Shown here: positions 1-7,584 of the stretch, piece by piece
Layout of the letters: each line of letters starts with the position of its first letter
Numbering within the stretch: position 1 is the first letter of the stretch
IMG/VR virus record: IMGVR_UViG_3300032323_000880
Coordinates: 1 to 31,626 of that record
Length of the DNA stretch: 31,626 nt
Direction: 5' to 3' (one strand)
From: a virus
Made by a program: the position numbers and the translations under genes
The notes under the pieces: generated by a model
What the model was told of the DNA's origin: nothing
What the model saw: the letters and a program-made list of their open reading frames with translations, nothing else
The model's database searches: none

Positions 1-123
1 TCCTACATCATTGATCGAGAAAAGGGCATCATGCCTCCGAAGGGATTTGAAGACATCTCAAATGGCTCATGGTTTGGGTCTTTCAAAGTTGATAATGAGA
101 AGATCTGGAATGAAGTGAAGGCA
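1..123. repeat. Terminal direct repeat, left copy (assembly closure)
   Basis: These 123 bases are identical to 31504-31626. The protease reading frame continues in register through either copy, so the simplest explanation is a circular assembly graph or circularly permuted genome with overlapping contig ends, rather than a biological long terminal repeat. The non-redundant genome is 31,503 bp. Confidence 0.95.
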
Positions 124-246
124 GGTACTTTCAAAGGCTTTTCTGTGGAGGGACTTTTCCGATATGAGAAGACCAATAAAGTAGTAACTCAGGAGGAGCA
201 GATCATGCAGCAGATCTTCAAGATACTTTCTCAAATTGAACATTAA
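1..246 (+). CDS. XkdF-like prohead protease, C-terminal part (continues from 30709 across the join)
   Basis: This is the 3' end of the gene that starts at 30709. Joined across the 123-bp overlap the product is 346 residues, and bases 1-246 encode about the last 81. The segment holds the conserved end of the XkdF/Peptidase_S78_2 fold, including NGSWFGSFKV and GFSVEG. The Ser of GFSVEG (about residue 313) is a candidate catalytic residue. The ATG at 31 is an internal Met, not a start. The gene lies directly upstream of the scaffold-like gene (23-bp gap), the usual protease-scaffold-capsid order. In capsid maturation such proteases digest the scaffold and themselves. Confidence 0.85.
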   Translation, partial: SYIIDREKGIMPPKGFEDISNGSWFGSFKVDNEKIWNEVKAGTFKGFSVEGLFRYEKTNKVVTQEEQIMQQIFKILSQIEH

Positions 247-269
247 AAATCAATTTAATATTTACAATT

Positions 270-860
270 ATGAACGCAAAAGAAGCACTAGTAGAAATCA
301 AAAAACTACTTTTCTCAGAGGCAGAAAAGCAGGCAGCCTTTGCACTTGTTGAAGGTAAACTTGTGGACGGCACAGTAGTGGCCTACGATCTTGAGGAGGG
401 TTCGATCTTTGTAATCGGTGAAGATGGGGCACAAATCCCTGCACCTGTTGGAGAGCATCAACTTGAGTCAGGTGAGGTAGTGGTAGTACTTGAGGAAGGT
501 AAAATTGCAGAGGTAAAGAAAGAAGAGCCTAAGATCGAAGTAGAGATTGAGGCTACTGCTGAAGTACCTGCTGAAGAAGATCCTAAGAAGGATGAAGCAA
601 TGGCCAAAGTAGAACAGGCTATGGGTGACCTTGAAAAAAAGGTAGAAGAATTGACTGCTAAGGTAAAGGCAATGGAAGAGAAAGCAGAAGAGGTTAAGGA
701 AGCGGTAAAGATGTCCGCAGTAGTACTTGAGTCTTTGGCAAAAGAACCAAGTGATAAGCCTATCACTAGCCCTAACCAATTTGCAAAGCAGTTGAAAGTA
801 GAAAAAAATGACAGGTACACCAACCTTCAAAGCGCATTTCAAAAATTAAAAAACAAATAA
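270..860 (+). CDS. Probable capsid scaffolding protein
   Basis: The 196-residue acidic protein is placed between protease and major capsid protein, where the scaffold lies in HK97-type head operons. Residues about 30-85 are beta-rich (VVAYDLEEGSIFVIGEDG). A Glu/Pro-rich linker follows, then a strongly charged coiled coil at about 110-150 (VEQAMGDLEKKVEELTAKV), and a basic C-terminal tail ending QKLKNK. A long helix with a basic C-terminus that binds capsid protein is the scaffold hallmark. No enzyme motif is seen. The assignment rests mainly on position and architecture, since scaffolds conserve little sequence. It is likely a substrate of the XkdF-like protease. Confidence 0.65.
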   Translation: MNAKEALVEIKKLLFSEAEKQAAFALVEGKLVDGTVVAYDLEEGSIFVIGEDGAQIPAPVGEHQLESGEVVVVLEEGKIAEVKKEEPKIEVEIEATAEVPAEEDPKKDEAMAKVEQAMGDLEKKVEELTAKVKAMEEKAEEVKEAVKMSAVVLESLAKEPSDKPITSPNQFAKQLKVEKNDRYTNLQSAFQKLKNK

Positions 861-864
861 AAAA

Positions 865-1821
865 ATGGCACTAGATTTATCAGGATTAACTAACTACGTT
901 AAAGAAAATGAATTGCAGTTGACTTCTGCAGCCATCTTCTCTGCGAAAACTGCTTCCCTTATCGAAGCACTTGGTAACGTTCAGGTCGGAGTGAAATCCG
1001 CTGAGACTATCAACATTATGACTACCGATGCGGTATTCCAGGCAGGCGGTACTTGCGGTTTCAACTCCTCTGGAACTACCACTATCACACAGCGTACTAT
1101 CACAGTAGGTAAAATCAAGATTCAGGAAAGCATCTGCCCTAAAGCATTCGAGGCTAAGTACACTCAGAAGGCTTTGAGAGAAGGTTCTACCTATGACTAC
1201 ATGGCATACGCTGCTGAATTCTCTGCTCAGAAAGTAGCGAGAATCGGTGCTGCCCTTGAGACTGCTATTTGGCAGGGAGATACCGGAAGCCAAAACGGAC
1301 AATTGAACAAGTTCATGGGCTTTGGTACTATCATCAATGCTCTTGGTTTTGGTGGTGCAGGTGACCCTATCAATGGTAACACAGGCAACCAGACTACCTT
1401 GACTTCTAGCAACGTGATTGCTGCTGTTGACATGGTATTCGCTGCCCTTCCTGCTGCCCTTTTGGACAAGGATGATGTAGTGATCTTCTGCGGTAATGAT
1501 ACTTTCCGTGAGTATGTTATTGCTTTGAGAGAGGCTAACTACTTCCACTACCCTGTAGATGCTGCTAACATGGAACTAGTAGTACCTGGCACAAACATCA
1601 AGTTGATCGGTGTTAACGGCTTGAATGGTACTGATTACCTAGTAGGTTTGTCTATGTCTAATATGTACCTAGGTACTGACCTTTTGAATGAGCAAGATCG
1701 TTTCGAATTGTTCTATGCAAAAGAGGCAGACGAAATGAGATTCGTAGTAGAATTTAAACTAGGATGTCAACTTGCCTTCCCTGACGAAGTAGTGTTCTGG
1801 AAGAAGTACGTTGCTCCTTAA
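865..1821 (+). CDS. Major capsid protein, HK97 fold
   Basis: The 318-residue protein has an N-terminal helical arm (about 1-60), then beta-rich and helical segments consistent with an HK97-type capsid subunit: an E-loop-like region with TTTITQRTITVGKIKIQES (about 71-90), a helix-rich P-domain (AAEFSAQKVARIGAALETAI), and a C-terminal A-domain with VVIFCGNDTFREYV. It is 4 bp downstream of the scaffold-like gene and is followed by a strong intrinsic terminator. Codon choice is uniform and G/C-richer than the early genes, as expected for a highly expressed gene. No extra N-terminal delta domain is present, consistent with a separate scaffold. Confidence 0.85.
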   Translation: MALDLSGLTNYVKENELQLTSAAIFSAKTASLIEALGNVQVGVKSAETINIMTTDAVFQAGGTCGFNSSGTTTITQRTITVGKIKIQESICPKAFEAKYTQKALREGSTYDYMAYAAEFSAQKVARIGAALETAIWQGDTGSQNGQLNKFMGFGTIINALGFGGAGDPINGNTGNQTTLTSSNVIAAVDMVFAALPAALLDKDDVVIFCGNDTFREYVIALREANYFHYPVDAANMELVVPGTNIKLIGVNGLNGTDYLVGLSMSNMYLGTDLLNEQDRFELFYAKEADEMRFVVEFKLGCQLAFPDEVVFWKKYVAP

Positions 1822-1831
1822 TTCAAATCAC

Positions 1832-1860
1832 GGGTAGGGGATTCACCCCTACCCTATTTT
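1832..1860 (+). terminator. Intrinsic terminator after the major capsid gene
   Basis: GGGTAGGGG (1832-1840) pairs perfectly with CCCCTACCC (1846-1854) around a 5-nt loop and is followed by TATTTT. This 9-bp GC-rich stem lies between two structural genes of the same operon, so it probably gives partial termination or 3'-end protection that sets a high capsid-to-downstream ratio. Confidence 0.85.
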
Positions 1861-1883
1861 ACTAATCTTTAAAAAAATAAAAT

Positions 1884-2387
1884 ATGGCTTGCGCATTAAC
1901 TCAGAACTATACCCTTGACTGCAAAGATTCTATCGGTGGTTTGAAGGCAGTATGGTTTGCAGCCGTAGAAGATATCGCATCTTGGACAGGTACTGCCGGA
2001 ACTTATACCGGTGTGACTATGGATTCAGGCAAATATTTCTGGAAGTATGACCTAGTAAAGGAATCTTCCAACTTTGCTGAAGCCGTGAATACCAACGTTC
2101 AGAATGGTACTGTATTCTACGCTCAGACCTTGGAGATCATCCTAAATAAATTGCAAGTGAACACTCGTAATGAGATCCTTCTACTTGCTAAGAATAGACT
2201 AGTAGCCCTTGTTCAGGACAATAACAATAAGACCTGGGTTTTAGGAATTGATAACGGACTTGATTTAACCGGTGGCGGTTCAGGATCAGGTACTGCATTT
2301 GGTGATCGAAATGGCTACACCTTGACATTCACAGGAAACGAGAAAGAACTTGCTGCCCTATTTACTGGCACTCCTCCTGTAGATTAA
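1884..2387 (+). CDS. Abundant structural protein (tail tube or capsid decoration candidate)
   Basis: The 167-residue protein belongs, by its look, to a family common in Bacteroidota phages. It begins MACALTQNYTLDCKDSIGG and ends with a Gly-rich segment (GIDNGLDLTGGGSGSGTAFG) followed by a beta-strand pattern GYTLTFTGNEKELAALF. It has no signal peptide and no membrane segment, and its codon use resembles the capsid gene. It is bracketed by two strong terminators (1832-1860 and 2411-2442), as expected for a protein needed in amounts different from its neighbours. A tail tube or head decoration role is inferred from size, beta content and position and cannot be decided here. Confidence 0.6.
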   Translation: MACALTQNYTLDCKDSIGGLKAVWFAAVEDIASWTGTAGTYTGVTMDSGKYFWKYDLVKESSNFAEAVNTNVQNGTVFYAQTLEIILNKLQVNTRNEILLLAKNRLVALVQDNNNKTWVLGIDNGLDLTGGGSGSGTAFGDRNGYTLTFTGNEKELAALFTGTPPVD

Positions 2388-2410
2388 TATTTGGTTTGTT
2401 GTTTAGATGT

Positions 2411-2442
2411 GAAAGCGCCTCCATTTTGGGGGCGTTTTTTTT
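2411..2442 (+). terminator. Intrinsic terminator after the second structural gene
   Basis: CGCCTCC pairs with GGGGGCG (one G-T pair) around a 5-nt loop and is followed by eight T residues. It lies between the structural gene ending at 2387 and the small protein gene starting at 2477. It also shows that the longer open frame beginning with TTG at 2396 is not the real start of the next gene. Confidence 0.85.
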
Positions 2443-2476
2443 GTGTACATACTTAATGGTTTTAATATTTAAAGGT

Positions 2477-2839
2477 ATGGTGATAATTGAGAAGGGTGCA
2501 AATAGCGTGATCTATATAGCCCTATTTGATAAACGAGAAACGAGCAGCAATACCTACACCTTTCTATTTCAGCATGAAGTAACAAAGGAGGAAGTGACTT
2601 TAACCCTTACAGATGTGAGTGATTTCAAAGATAGATACTCAGAATTTGCAATTAGTGAAGCATCCTTTACAAGTAGCACAGTAGGCTTTTGGCGGTACTA
2701 TGTTACCCAAACGGGAAGCGGTGCGGATGTTATTGCTACCGGTAAAATGGAGTTAACTGCACCGAATCTATCTACTACGGGAGTGGTAAGATACAACGGC
2801 TATAATGGTACTTATAAGACCTATACAACAAGCGCATGA
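2477..2839 (+). CDS. Small beta-rich structural protein of unknown function upstream of the portal
   Basis: The product is 120 residues starting MVIIEKGANSVIYIALF. The open frame extends upstream to TTG 2396, but that stretch is terminator hairpin, so ATG 2477 (or ATG 2456, seven codons earlier) is chosen. The sequence is a run of predicted beta strands with alternating hydrophobics (YTFLFQHEVTKEEVTLTL) and resembles small proteins encoded next to head genes in Bacteroidota phages. The stop overlaps the portal start (ATGA at 2836-2839), so translation is probably coupled. I do not recognise a specific function. Confidence 0.65.
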   Translation: MVIIEKGANSVIYIALFDKRETSSNTYTFLFQHEVTKEEVTLTLTDVSDFKDRYSEFAISEASFTSSTVGFWRYYVTQTGSGADVIATGKMELTAPNLSTTGVVRYNGYNGTYKTYTTSA

Positions 2840-4839
2840 TAAAGTTATTTAAGTTCGATCAAGTTCCTCTACCCGTTTACAAAGAAGTTAAGGGGAAGGA
2901 ATACGTTTACTACGGGGAGAAGAATGATTACCCAAACTACCTACTGCGGATCTACAACAATAGCGCAAAGAATAATGCTATTATAACAGGCAAGGTGGAC
3001 TACATCTGTGGCAATGGGTGGACTGTCAAGGCTGAAGATGAAATGCAGAAGGCTAAGGCATTCGGCTTGATTGATCGAATCAACACCAAGGATGAAAGCC
3101 TTAACGAGTTGACTAAAAAACTTGTTACCGATTTATCTATTTTTGGAGGCTACTACCTACAGGTAATCTGGACAAAAGGAACGGGTGAAATTGCAGAACT
3201 TTATCACGTTGACTACTACAAGGTAAGAACGAACCTAGACAATAGCGAATTCTACGTTTCGGATAATTGGATTAAGAATGACAATGTCAATCCAAGACCT
3301 GATTTTGAGACCTATCCTGCATTCGATCCTAATAATACCACAGGCACACAGATCCTGTACTTCAAAGAATACAGAGCAGGGGCAAATACCTACTCCCTAC
3401 CTGACTACAGAGGTGCGATATCCTACATTGAACTAGATATCTCTATCGGGGAATACCATTTGAACACGATTAATAACGGGATGTTCTCAAGTAAGTTAAT
3501 CAACTTGAATGGTGGTAAGGTAAGCCAGGAGGAAGAGGATAGAATCGAAAGACAATTCAAGGACAAATTCTCAGGATCAAAGAACGCAGGAAAATTCATG
3601 CTTGCATTCAATGATTCAAAAGAAAACGAGCCTTCAATAGTAGACCTTTCCGGTACTGAATTAGACAAGCATTTTGACCTATTAAATAAGACTGTTCAGC
3701 AGGAGATTTTTACAGGTCATAAGGTGACTAGCCCTATGCTTTTCGGGGTTAAAACAGAAGGTCAACTGGGCGGAAGAGCAGAACTTCGGGAAGCATCCGA
3801 ACTATTCCAGAACACCTATGTGAACGCAAAGCAGCAAAGCCTTGAAGAGGTAGTGAATTACCTTTTGAAATTCAATGACATAGTAGCAGAACTTGAGATC
3901 AAGAAAACTGAGCCTATTTCTTTCCAATTTAGCGAGCAGATTATTTCTACTAACATGACTCAGGATGAAATCCGTGAGAAGTTGGGACTTGCTCCAATCG
4001 AGAAGAAAGAAAGTCAAGGCGCACAGGACATCATCAACTCTTTGAACAGCCTTTCTCCATTGATTGCTACTAAGGTAGTTGAGAGTATGGATGTGAATGA
4101 ATTGAGGGGCTTGATTGGCCTACCTATTAAGACTGAGATAGTGACTCCTGAGAATATAGGTCAAGAACCTGCTGCTGCTTTCTCTGATCACCTACACCTT
4201 GAGTGTTCAATCTCAGAACACGATGCAGACATCCTAAAAAAGTTTGAAGGCAAAGGGGTATCAAAGGATAAATTCAAGGTGATTGAATCTTCAAAGATGC
4301 ACTTCTCAAGTATGGAAGACTTCATCAAGCAAGATCTATTTGCCGAGTACCTACTTAATGAGGTGCAGAAAAAGATCCTTACTCAGATTCAAAGAAATGA
4401 GGCTGTGACCATTCCGCAGATTGCAAAGGCAGTAGGCATAGATGAAGCATCTGTGATCTCAAGAATCAATACTTTGATAGATGACCAGGTGCTAGTGGAG
4501 AAGATTAGCCGTGAAGGCTTGATCACTAGATCGGTGACTCGTACAGGAGAGGCGGCTATTAAGAGGCTTCAACCTGTGACTTCCTTTAAGGTGCTTTATT
4601 CCTATGAGGAAAGACCAAACGTACCTGAAGCAAAGAGTGGATCACGTCCTTTGTGTGAGAAGTTGTACGGAAGCGGGCTATTCTTTACCAGAGAAGAGAT
4701 TCAAAACATATCCAATCAGTTAGGCTATTCGGTATTTCAACTTTGTGGAGGATGGTATACCAATCCAAACACGGGTAGAAGAACTCCATTCTGCCGTCAT
4801 GAGTGGAAAAGAAACGTAGTAGTAGAAAAGACATCATAA
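2836..4839 (+). CDS. Portal protein with C-terminal winged-helix and MuF-like segments
   Basis: The product is 667 residues. Residues about 1-410 have the portal layout: an N-terminal YYGEKNDYPNYL segment, the wing/stem region with NGGKVSQEEEDRIERQF, and HKVTSPMLFGVKTEGQLGGR before the crown, as in PBSX/SPP1-type portals that form the dodecameric DNA gate. Beyond a linker, about 505-580 looks like a winged helix-turn-helix (VTIPQIAKAVGIDEASVISR). About 583-667 carries RPLCEKL, YTNPNTGRRTPFCRHEW and similar motifs typical of the C-terminal part of MuF/gp7-type minor head proteins. No separate MuF gene was found, so the fusion may supply it. It lies downstream of the capsid gene rather than upstream, which is less common. 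It overlaps its neighbours at both ends by 1-4 bp. Confidence 0.8.
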   Translation: MIKLFKFDQVPLPVYKEVKGKEYVYYGEKNDYPNYLLRIYNNSAKNNAIITGKVDYICGNGWTVKAEDEMQKAKAFGLIDRINTKDESLNELTKKLVTDLSIFGGYYLQVIWTKGTGEIAELYHVDYYKVRTNLDNSEFYVSDNWIKNDNVNPRPDFETYPAFDPNNTTGTQILYFKEYRAGANTYSLPDYRGAISYIELDISIGEYHLNTINNGMFSSKLINLNGGKVSQEEEDRIERQFKDKFSGSKNAGKFMLAFNDSKENEPSIVDLSGTELDKHFDLLNKTVQQEIFTGHKVTSPMLFGVKTEGQLGGRAELREASELFQNTYVNAKQQSLEEVVNYLLKFNDIVAELEIKKTEPISFQFSEQIISTNMTQDEIREKLGLAPIEKKESQGAQDIINSLNSLSPLIATKVVESMDVNELRGLIGLPIKTEIVTPENIGQEPAAAFSDHLHLECSISEHDADILKKFEGKGVSKDKFKVIESSKMHFSSMEDFIKQDLFAEYLLNEVQKKILTQIQRNEAVTIPQIAKAVGIDEASVISRINTLIDDQVLVEKISREGLITRSVTRTGEAAIKRLQPVTSFKVLYSYEERPNVPEAKSGSRPLCEKLYGSGLFFTREEIQNISNQLGYSVFQLCGGWYTNPNTGRRTPFCRHEWKRNVVVEKTS

Positions 4840-5432
4840 TGAGCGCAAATGTTTTAATGATATCGGAACAATCCTTCAAGGATTTCACGGTAGCCTCCGC
4901 AAATATTGACCTGAAGAATGTTACTCAGGTGATTAAGATGACTCAGGATAGGTATATACATCCTATCTGTGGAACTGCGCTTTATGACAAGATCCTTCTA
5001 CTAATTTCAAACGGGACTATAGGTCAAGGAGGGAATGCAGTCTACAAGACTTTCCTAGATTCCTACTTAACAGATACCCTTTTCAACTATGTCCTAGGTG
5101 AATTGCCTATGGCTATGCAGTACAAGTTTGTGAATAAGGGGGTAGTAAAGCGCAAAAGCGAAAACATCACAGAGCCTACCTTCGCAGAACTTCAAAGCAT
5201 TTCTCAATACTACAAAAACTATGCTGAATGGTACGCAGAACGGGCAATAAATTACCTATGCGCTAACTCTGAGCAGTATCCAGAATACTTGAATCCTGGT
5301 AGTGATGTGACTACCATCCAACCTGTGAGCAATCAGTACAAGGTGGCTATCAATCTAGGACGTGGGGACTATGAAGATCACAGGCCATATAGCGAAAGAT
5401 ACCAAGGCAATCGATACAAAAAACCATTCTAA
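4839..5432 (+). CDS. Head-tail connector, DUF6712-like
   Basis: The product is 197 residues starting MSANVLMISEQSFKDFT. The open frame begins at 4803, but ATG 4839 overlaps the portal stop (TAATG), the standard coupling in this genome, and matches the family start. The sequence ISEQSFKDFTVASANIDLKN followed by an Ile/Tyr-rich helix (DRYIHPICGTALYDKIL) is characteristic of DUF6712 proteins of Bacteroidota phages, which occupy the gp6-like adaptor position after the portal. It is predicted mostly helical. The C-terminal 40 residues are polar and probably extended. The role as a neck ring below the portal is inferred from position and family. Confidence 0.7.
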   Translation: MSANVLMISEQSFKDFTVASANIDLKNVTQVIKMTQDRYIHPICGTALYDKILLLISNGTIGQGGNAVYKTFLDSYLTDTLFNYVLGELPMAMQYKFVNKGVVKRKSENITEPTFAELQSISQYYKNYAEWYAERAINYLCANSEQYPEYLNPGSDVTTIQPVSNQYKVAINLGRGDYEDHRPYSERYQGNRYKKPF

Positions 5433-5434
5433 AA

Positions 5435-5566
5435 ATGGCTTATTCTAAAAACGAAAAAAAGTTAAAAGAATTCCTAAGCAAGCAGCATGACATTAGTAGA
5501 CCTAGTCAAAAAGTTAAAAGCAATCCAAGAAGCGCACCCAATGATTCGAACCTTCGGAGAGGGTGA
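5435..5566 (+). CDS. Possible 43-residue basic peptide
   Basis: An ORF opens 2 bp after the connector stop with ATG 5435 (MAYSKNEKKLKEFLSKQ...). It overlaps the following gene by 80 bp in another frame, so its last 27 codons may be shadow. The start has an A-rich leader like other genes here, and the first 18 codons have no competing gene. It could be a translational leader for the gene at 5487 or a chance ORF. Confidence 0.3.
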   Translation: MAYSKNEKKLKEFLSKQHDISRPSQKVKSNPRSAPNDSNLRRG

Positions 5567-5924
5567 TATCTATGACTATGTAGATAATGGCGGAGAGATT
5601 CAGTACCCTGTACTTTGGACTGTGGTACGGCCTGCCATTTATAACTCTACTACTTTACGCTATGACCTAGTCCTTCTCTTTGCTGATCTACTAACGGAAG
5701 ACAAGAGTAACAGGCTACAAATTCAAAGTGATCAGATGCTTGTGGCTTTGGATGTGCTTGCAAAATTAAAACTTGATAATGACTACACCTTTAATACTGC
5801 TCCTAACTCGACTCTGGAATTTTTCCAAGAACGCTTTGATGACTTTACAGCCGGTGTATCAATCACTATACAGGTTACTGCTCCAATGCCTTTAAATATG
5901 TGCCAAATCCCTACCGAATCATAA
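5487..5924 (+). CDS. Tail completion/terminator-like protein
   Basis: The 145-residue protein has no signal or membrane segment. The N-terminal helix (MTLVDLVKKLKAIQEAHP), FGEGDIYDYVDNGGEIQYPVLW, then alternating strands with LFADLLTEDKSNRLQIQSDQ and a C-terminal strand (TAGVSITIQVTAPMP) fit a family found directly after the DUF6712 connector in Bacteroidota phages. The fold pattern (alpha-beta with long edge strands) and size resemble tail terminator or head-tail joining proteins. No experimental relative is known to me, so this is a position-based call. Confidence 0.5.
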   Translation: MTLVDLVKKLKAIQEAHPMIRTFGEGDIYDYVDNGGEIQYPVLWTVVRPAIYNSTTLRYDLVLLFADLLTEDKSNRLQIQSDQMLVALDVLAKLKLDNDYTFNTAPNSTLEFFQERFDDFTAGVSITIQVTAPMPLNMCQIPTES

Positions 5925-5925
5925 A

Positions 5926-6129
5926 ATGAATCTCTTGCAGAAAGATGAAATAGGAGTACCCTCTACACTTGTAGCAGTCCTTGCGAATGTTTTCCAAGCC
6001 ATAGGAATAGACTTCTTGAATGTGGTCTTGACTATGATCATTTCGCTGCTTTCAATCGTGTGGCTAGTATATAAAATCAAAAACGAAAAGGCAATTTTTG
6101 ATCAGAGAAAAGATGAAGAAAGCAAGTAG
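5926..6129 (+). CDS. Small membrane protein, holin candidate
   Basis: The 67-residue protein starts 1 bp after the previous stop. It has one weak hydrophobic stretch (about 12-28, PSTLVAVLANVFQAIG) and one strong membrane segment (about 31-52, LNVVLTMIISLLSIVWLVYKI), followed by a charged tail (KNEKAIFDQRKDEESK). That is the shape of small class II/III holins. It lies upstream of the amidase endolysin, separated by other membrane genes and the phosphoesterase. The holin role is inferred only from topology and neighbourhood. Its 3' end overlaps the small basic gene at 6113. Confidence 0.5.
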   Translation: MNLLQKDEIGVPSTLVAVLANVFQAIGIDFLNVVLTMIISLLSIVWLVYKIKNEKAIFDQRKDEESK

Positions 6130-6235
6130 TGTTCAGAAGGCTTCTGCATTTGGGAAGCGCAGAAAAGGGAAGGCTAAAAAATCCTATGCAAAAAACGAAA
6201 GCAGACCTAAAAAATATAGAGGTCAAGGCAGATAG
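6113..6235 (+). CDS. 40-residue basic protein ending YRGQGR
   Basis: ATG 6113 lies inside the end of the preceding gene (ATGA-type overlap region) and the ORF runs to TAG 6235. The product is 40 residues with about 17 Lys/Arg, no hydrophobic core, starting MKKASSVQKASAFGKRRKG and ending KKYRGQGR. Small basic proteins with an RGQGR end are, to my recollection, recurrent in Bacteroidota phages at this position. A role in nucleic-acid or virion binding is only a guess from charge. It overlaps its neighbours on both sides in different frames. Confidence 0.55.
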   Translation: MKKASSVQKASAFGKRRKGKAKKSYAKNESRPKKYRGQGR

Positions 6236-6365
6236 AAAACGCTTGACTATTTGGGCTATTTCTTTGATAGTGATAGCAAGTGTGGCGGCCTATGTTCTTG
6301 AGCCTGAATCTCTCAAATACTTTTTAGAGTTCCTTCATATCATTATCACATCCTTAGTCATCTAA
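6187..6365 (+). CDS. Small membrane protein, two predicted helices
   Basis: ATG 6187 gives 59 residues (MQKTKADLKNIEVKADRKR...). The frame is open from a GTG at 6129, but that stretch is already used by the basic gene at 6113 and reads as an unlikely RRLLHLG segment. There is a charged N-terminus, then hydrophobic helices at about 21-38 (LTIWAISLIVIASVAAYVL) and 44-59 (YFLEFLHIIITSLVI). Two short helices next to another membrane protein and before lysis genes suggest a holin or antiholin pair. The stop overlaps the next ATG (TAATG at 6363-6367). Confidence 0.5.
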
Positions 6366-7087
6366 TGGAGCAATACAGACCAAGATTAAATCAGCATGAA
6401 TGGGAGATCATTCAGGGAATTAGAAATGCAAAAAGAGGTGGTGGAGTTTTGGAGATTGGAGATCTGCATGAGCCTTTCTGTTTAGATGAATATTTAGATT
6501 TCTGCATTGAGCAGAAGCATAGATATAAAACTGAAAAGGTAGTATTCCTTGGTGATATCATTGACAATCACTATGCATCCTATCACGAAACAGATCCTGA
6601 TGGCATGAGTGCCTTGGATGAATTGAACCATGCTATAGATCGAATAAAAAAGTGGAGGGATGCTTTTCCTGAAGCCGTGGTGATTATTGGAAACCATGAC
6701 AGGCTAGTAATGAGAAAAGCCTACACGGCAGGGATTTCAAAGAAGTGGATTAAGACCTACAAGGAAGTACTTGAAACTCCAGGATGGGACTTTGTTGAGG
6801 AGCATATCCTTTATGACAATCTCTATGTTCATGGTGAACAGGGTACTGCTATAGCAAGGGCTAAATCGGATTTGATCTCTACTATTCAGGGTCATAGACA
6901 TACCGAAGCCTACACGAATTTCGCAGTAGGAAAGAACTTCAAACTATTTGGAAAGCAGGTAGGATGTGGAATTAATAAACAGACCTATGCCATGGCATAC
7001 GCAAAGGCAGGAAAGAAGCCTGCTATAGGTGTAGGCATAACCCTTGACTACGGAAAACTTCCATTTAATGTAATGATGGAACTCTAA
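6365..7087 (+). CDS. Calcineurin-like metallophosphoesterase
   Basis: The 240-residue protein carries all metallophosphoesterase motifs in order: GDLHEP (D33, H35), GDIIDNH (D64), GNHDR (N110, H111, D112), an HGEQG His (H156) and GHRHTE (H177, H179). These ligate two metal ions in phosphoesterases that cleave phosphomono- or diesters. The protein is cytosolic (no signal). Substrate is not evident. Phage enzymes of this kind may act on DNA ends or nucleotides. Its place between head/holin genes and the endolysin is common in Bacteroidota phages. It ends convergently with the HNH gene, overlapping it by 4 bp. Confidence 0.85.
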   Translation: MEQYRPRLNQHEWEIIQGIRNAKRGGGVLEIGDLHEPFCLDEYLDFCIEQKHRYKTEKVVFLGDIIDNHYASYHETDPDGMSALDELNHAIDRIKKWRDAFPEAVVIIGNHDRLVMRKAYTAGISKKWIKTYKEVLETPGWDFVEEHILYDNLYVHGEQGTAIARAKSDLISTIQGHRHTEAYTNFAVGKNFKLFGKQVGCGINKQTYAMAYAKAGKKPAIGVGITLDYGKLPFNVMMEL

Positions 7088-7584
7088 ACCACATGAGGCC
7101 AAAGTTTACCATTTAATATTTTTGAAATAGTTTGCTGAGTCATATTGAATTCTTTTGCTATATCCTTTTGATAGATTCCATTTCGTTCATTTCGAATAAT
7201 CCTGATCTGATCATCTGTTAATTTTGATTTGTGATTCCTTTGACCCTTTAGCATTACTCTCAATCCCGTTCTATCTGCGTGCCTCATATTTTCAGACCTG
7301 TTGCACCATTCAAGATTTGACAAATGATTATTTTTTTTGTTGCCGTCAATATGATTTATTTCATTTTTACCATTGACTATATCAAGAAAATTTAACCCTA
7401 CCAATCTGTGAACAGGAAAGGGATATTCTTTTCCATCCTTGAGAAGTTTAACTCGTAGATATCCTAGACTGGATTCTACATTTGTCATGATTAATTCCCT
7501 TCCTCTTTTCAATGATTTGACTCTTCCAAACGAACTGATTTGATAATGACCTTCAAATCCTTTGACATTTTTCCAAATTTCCAT
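7084..7584 (-). CDS. NUMOD4/HNH homing endonuclease
   Basis: This is the only minus-strand gene inside the late region. The start is taken at ATG 7584 (MEIWKNVKGFEGHYQIS), the canonical NUMOD4 start, rather than an upstream ATG at 7602. The product is 166 residues: NUMOD4 at about 1-50 (YQISSFGRVKSLKRGRE), HNH with H59 and NHIDGNKKNNHLSNLEW (78-94), then a C-terminal HTH at about 121-160 (IYQKDIAKEFNMTQQTISKI). Free-standing homing endonucleases cut an uninfected cognate site and spread by repair. Its isolated antisense location and lower G/C content than neighbouring late genes fit recent mobile insertion. Confidence 0.85.
   Translation of the reverse strand: MEIWKNVKGFEGHYQISSFGRVKSLKRGRELIMTNVESSLGYLRVKLLKDGKEYPFPVHRLVGLNFLDIVNGKNEINHIDGNKKNNHLSNLEWCNRSENMRHADRTGLRVMLKGQRNHKSKLTDDQIRIIRNERNGIYQKDIAKEFNMTQQTISKILNGKLWPHVV

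Noticed and set aside
886-1548. 220-codon open frame on the minus strand inside the capsid gene
   Set aside because: It is antisense to a clear major capsid gene, its product is Ser/Leu/Cys-rich without fold-like pattern, and it has no start context. It is a by-product of the capsid codon use.
2396-2476. Upstream extension of the small protein gene from TTG 2396
   Set aside because: The extension runs through an intrinsic terminator hairpin and T-run and encodes an unlikely peptide. ATG 2477 (or 2456) is preferred.
6129-6186. GTG 6129 start for the two-helix membrane protein
   Set aside because: The stretch is used by the basic 40-residue gene in another frame and adds an improbable basic segment. 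ATG 6187 gives a normal membrane protein.
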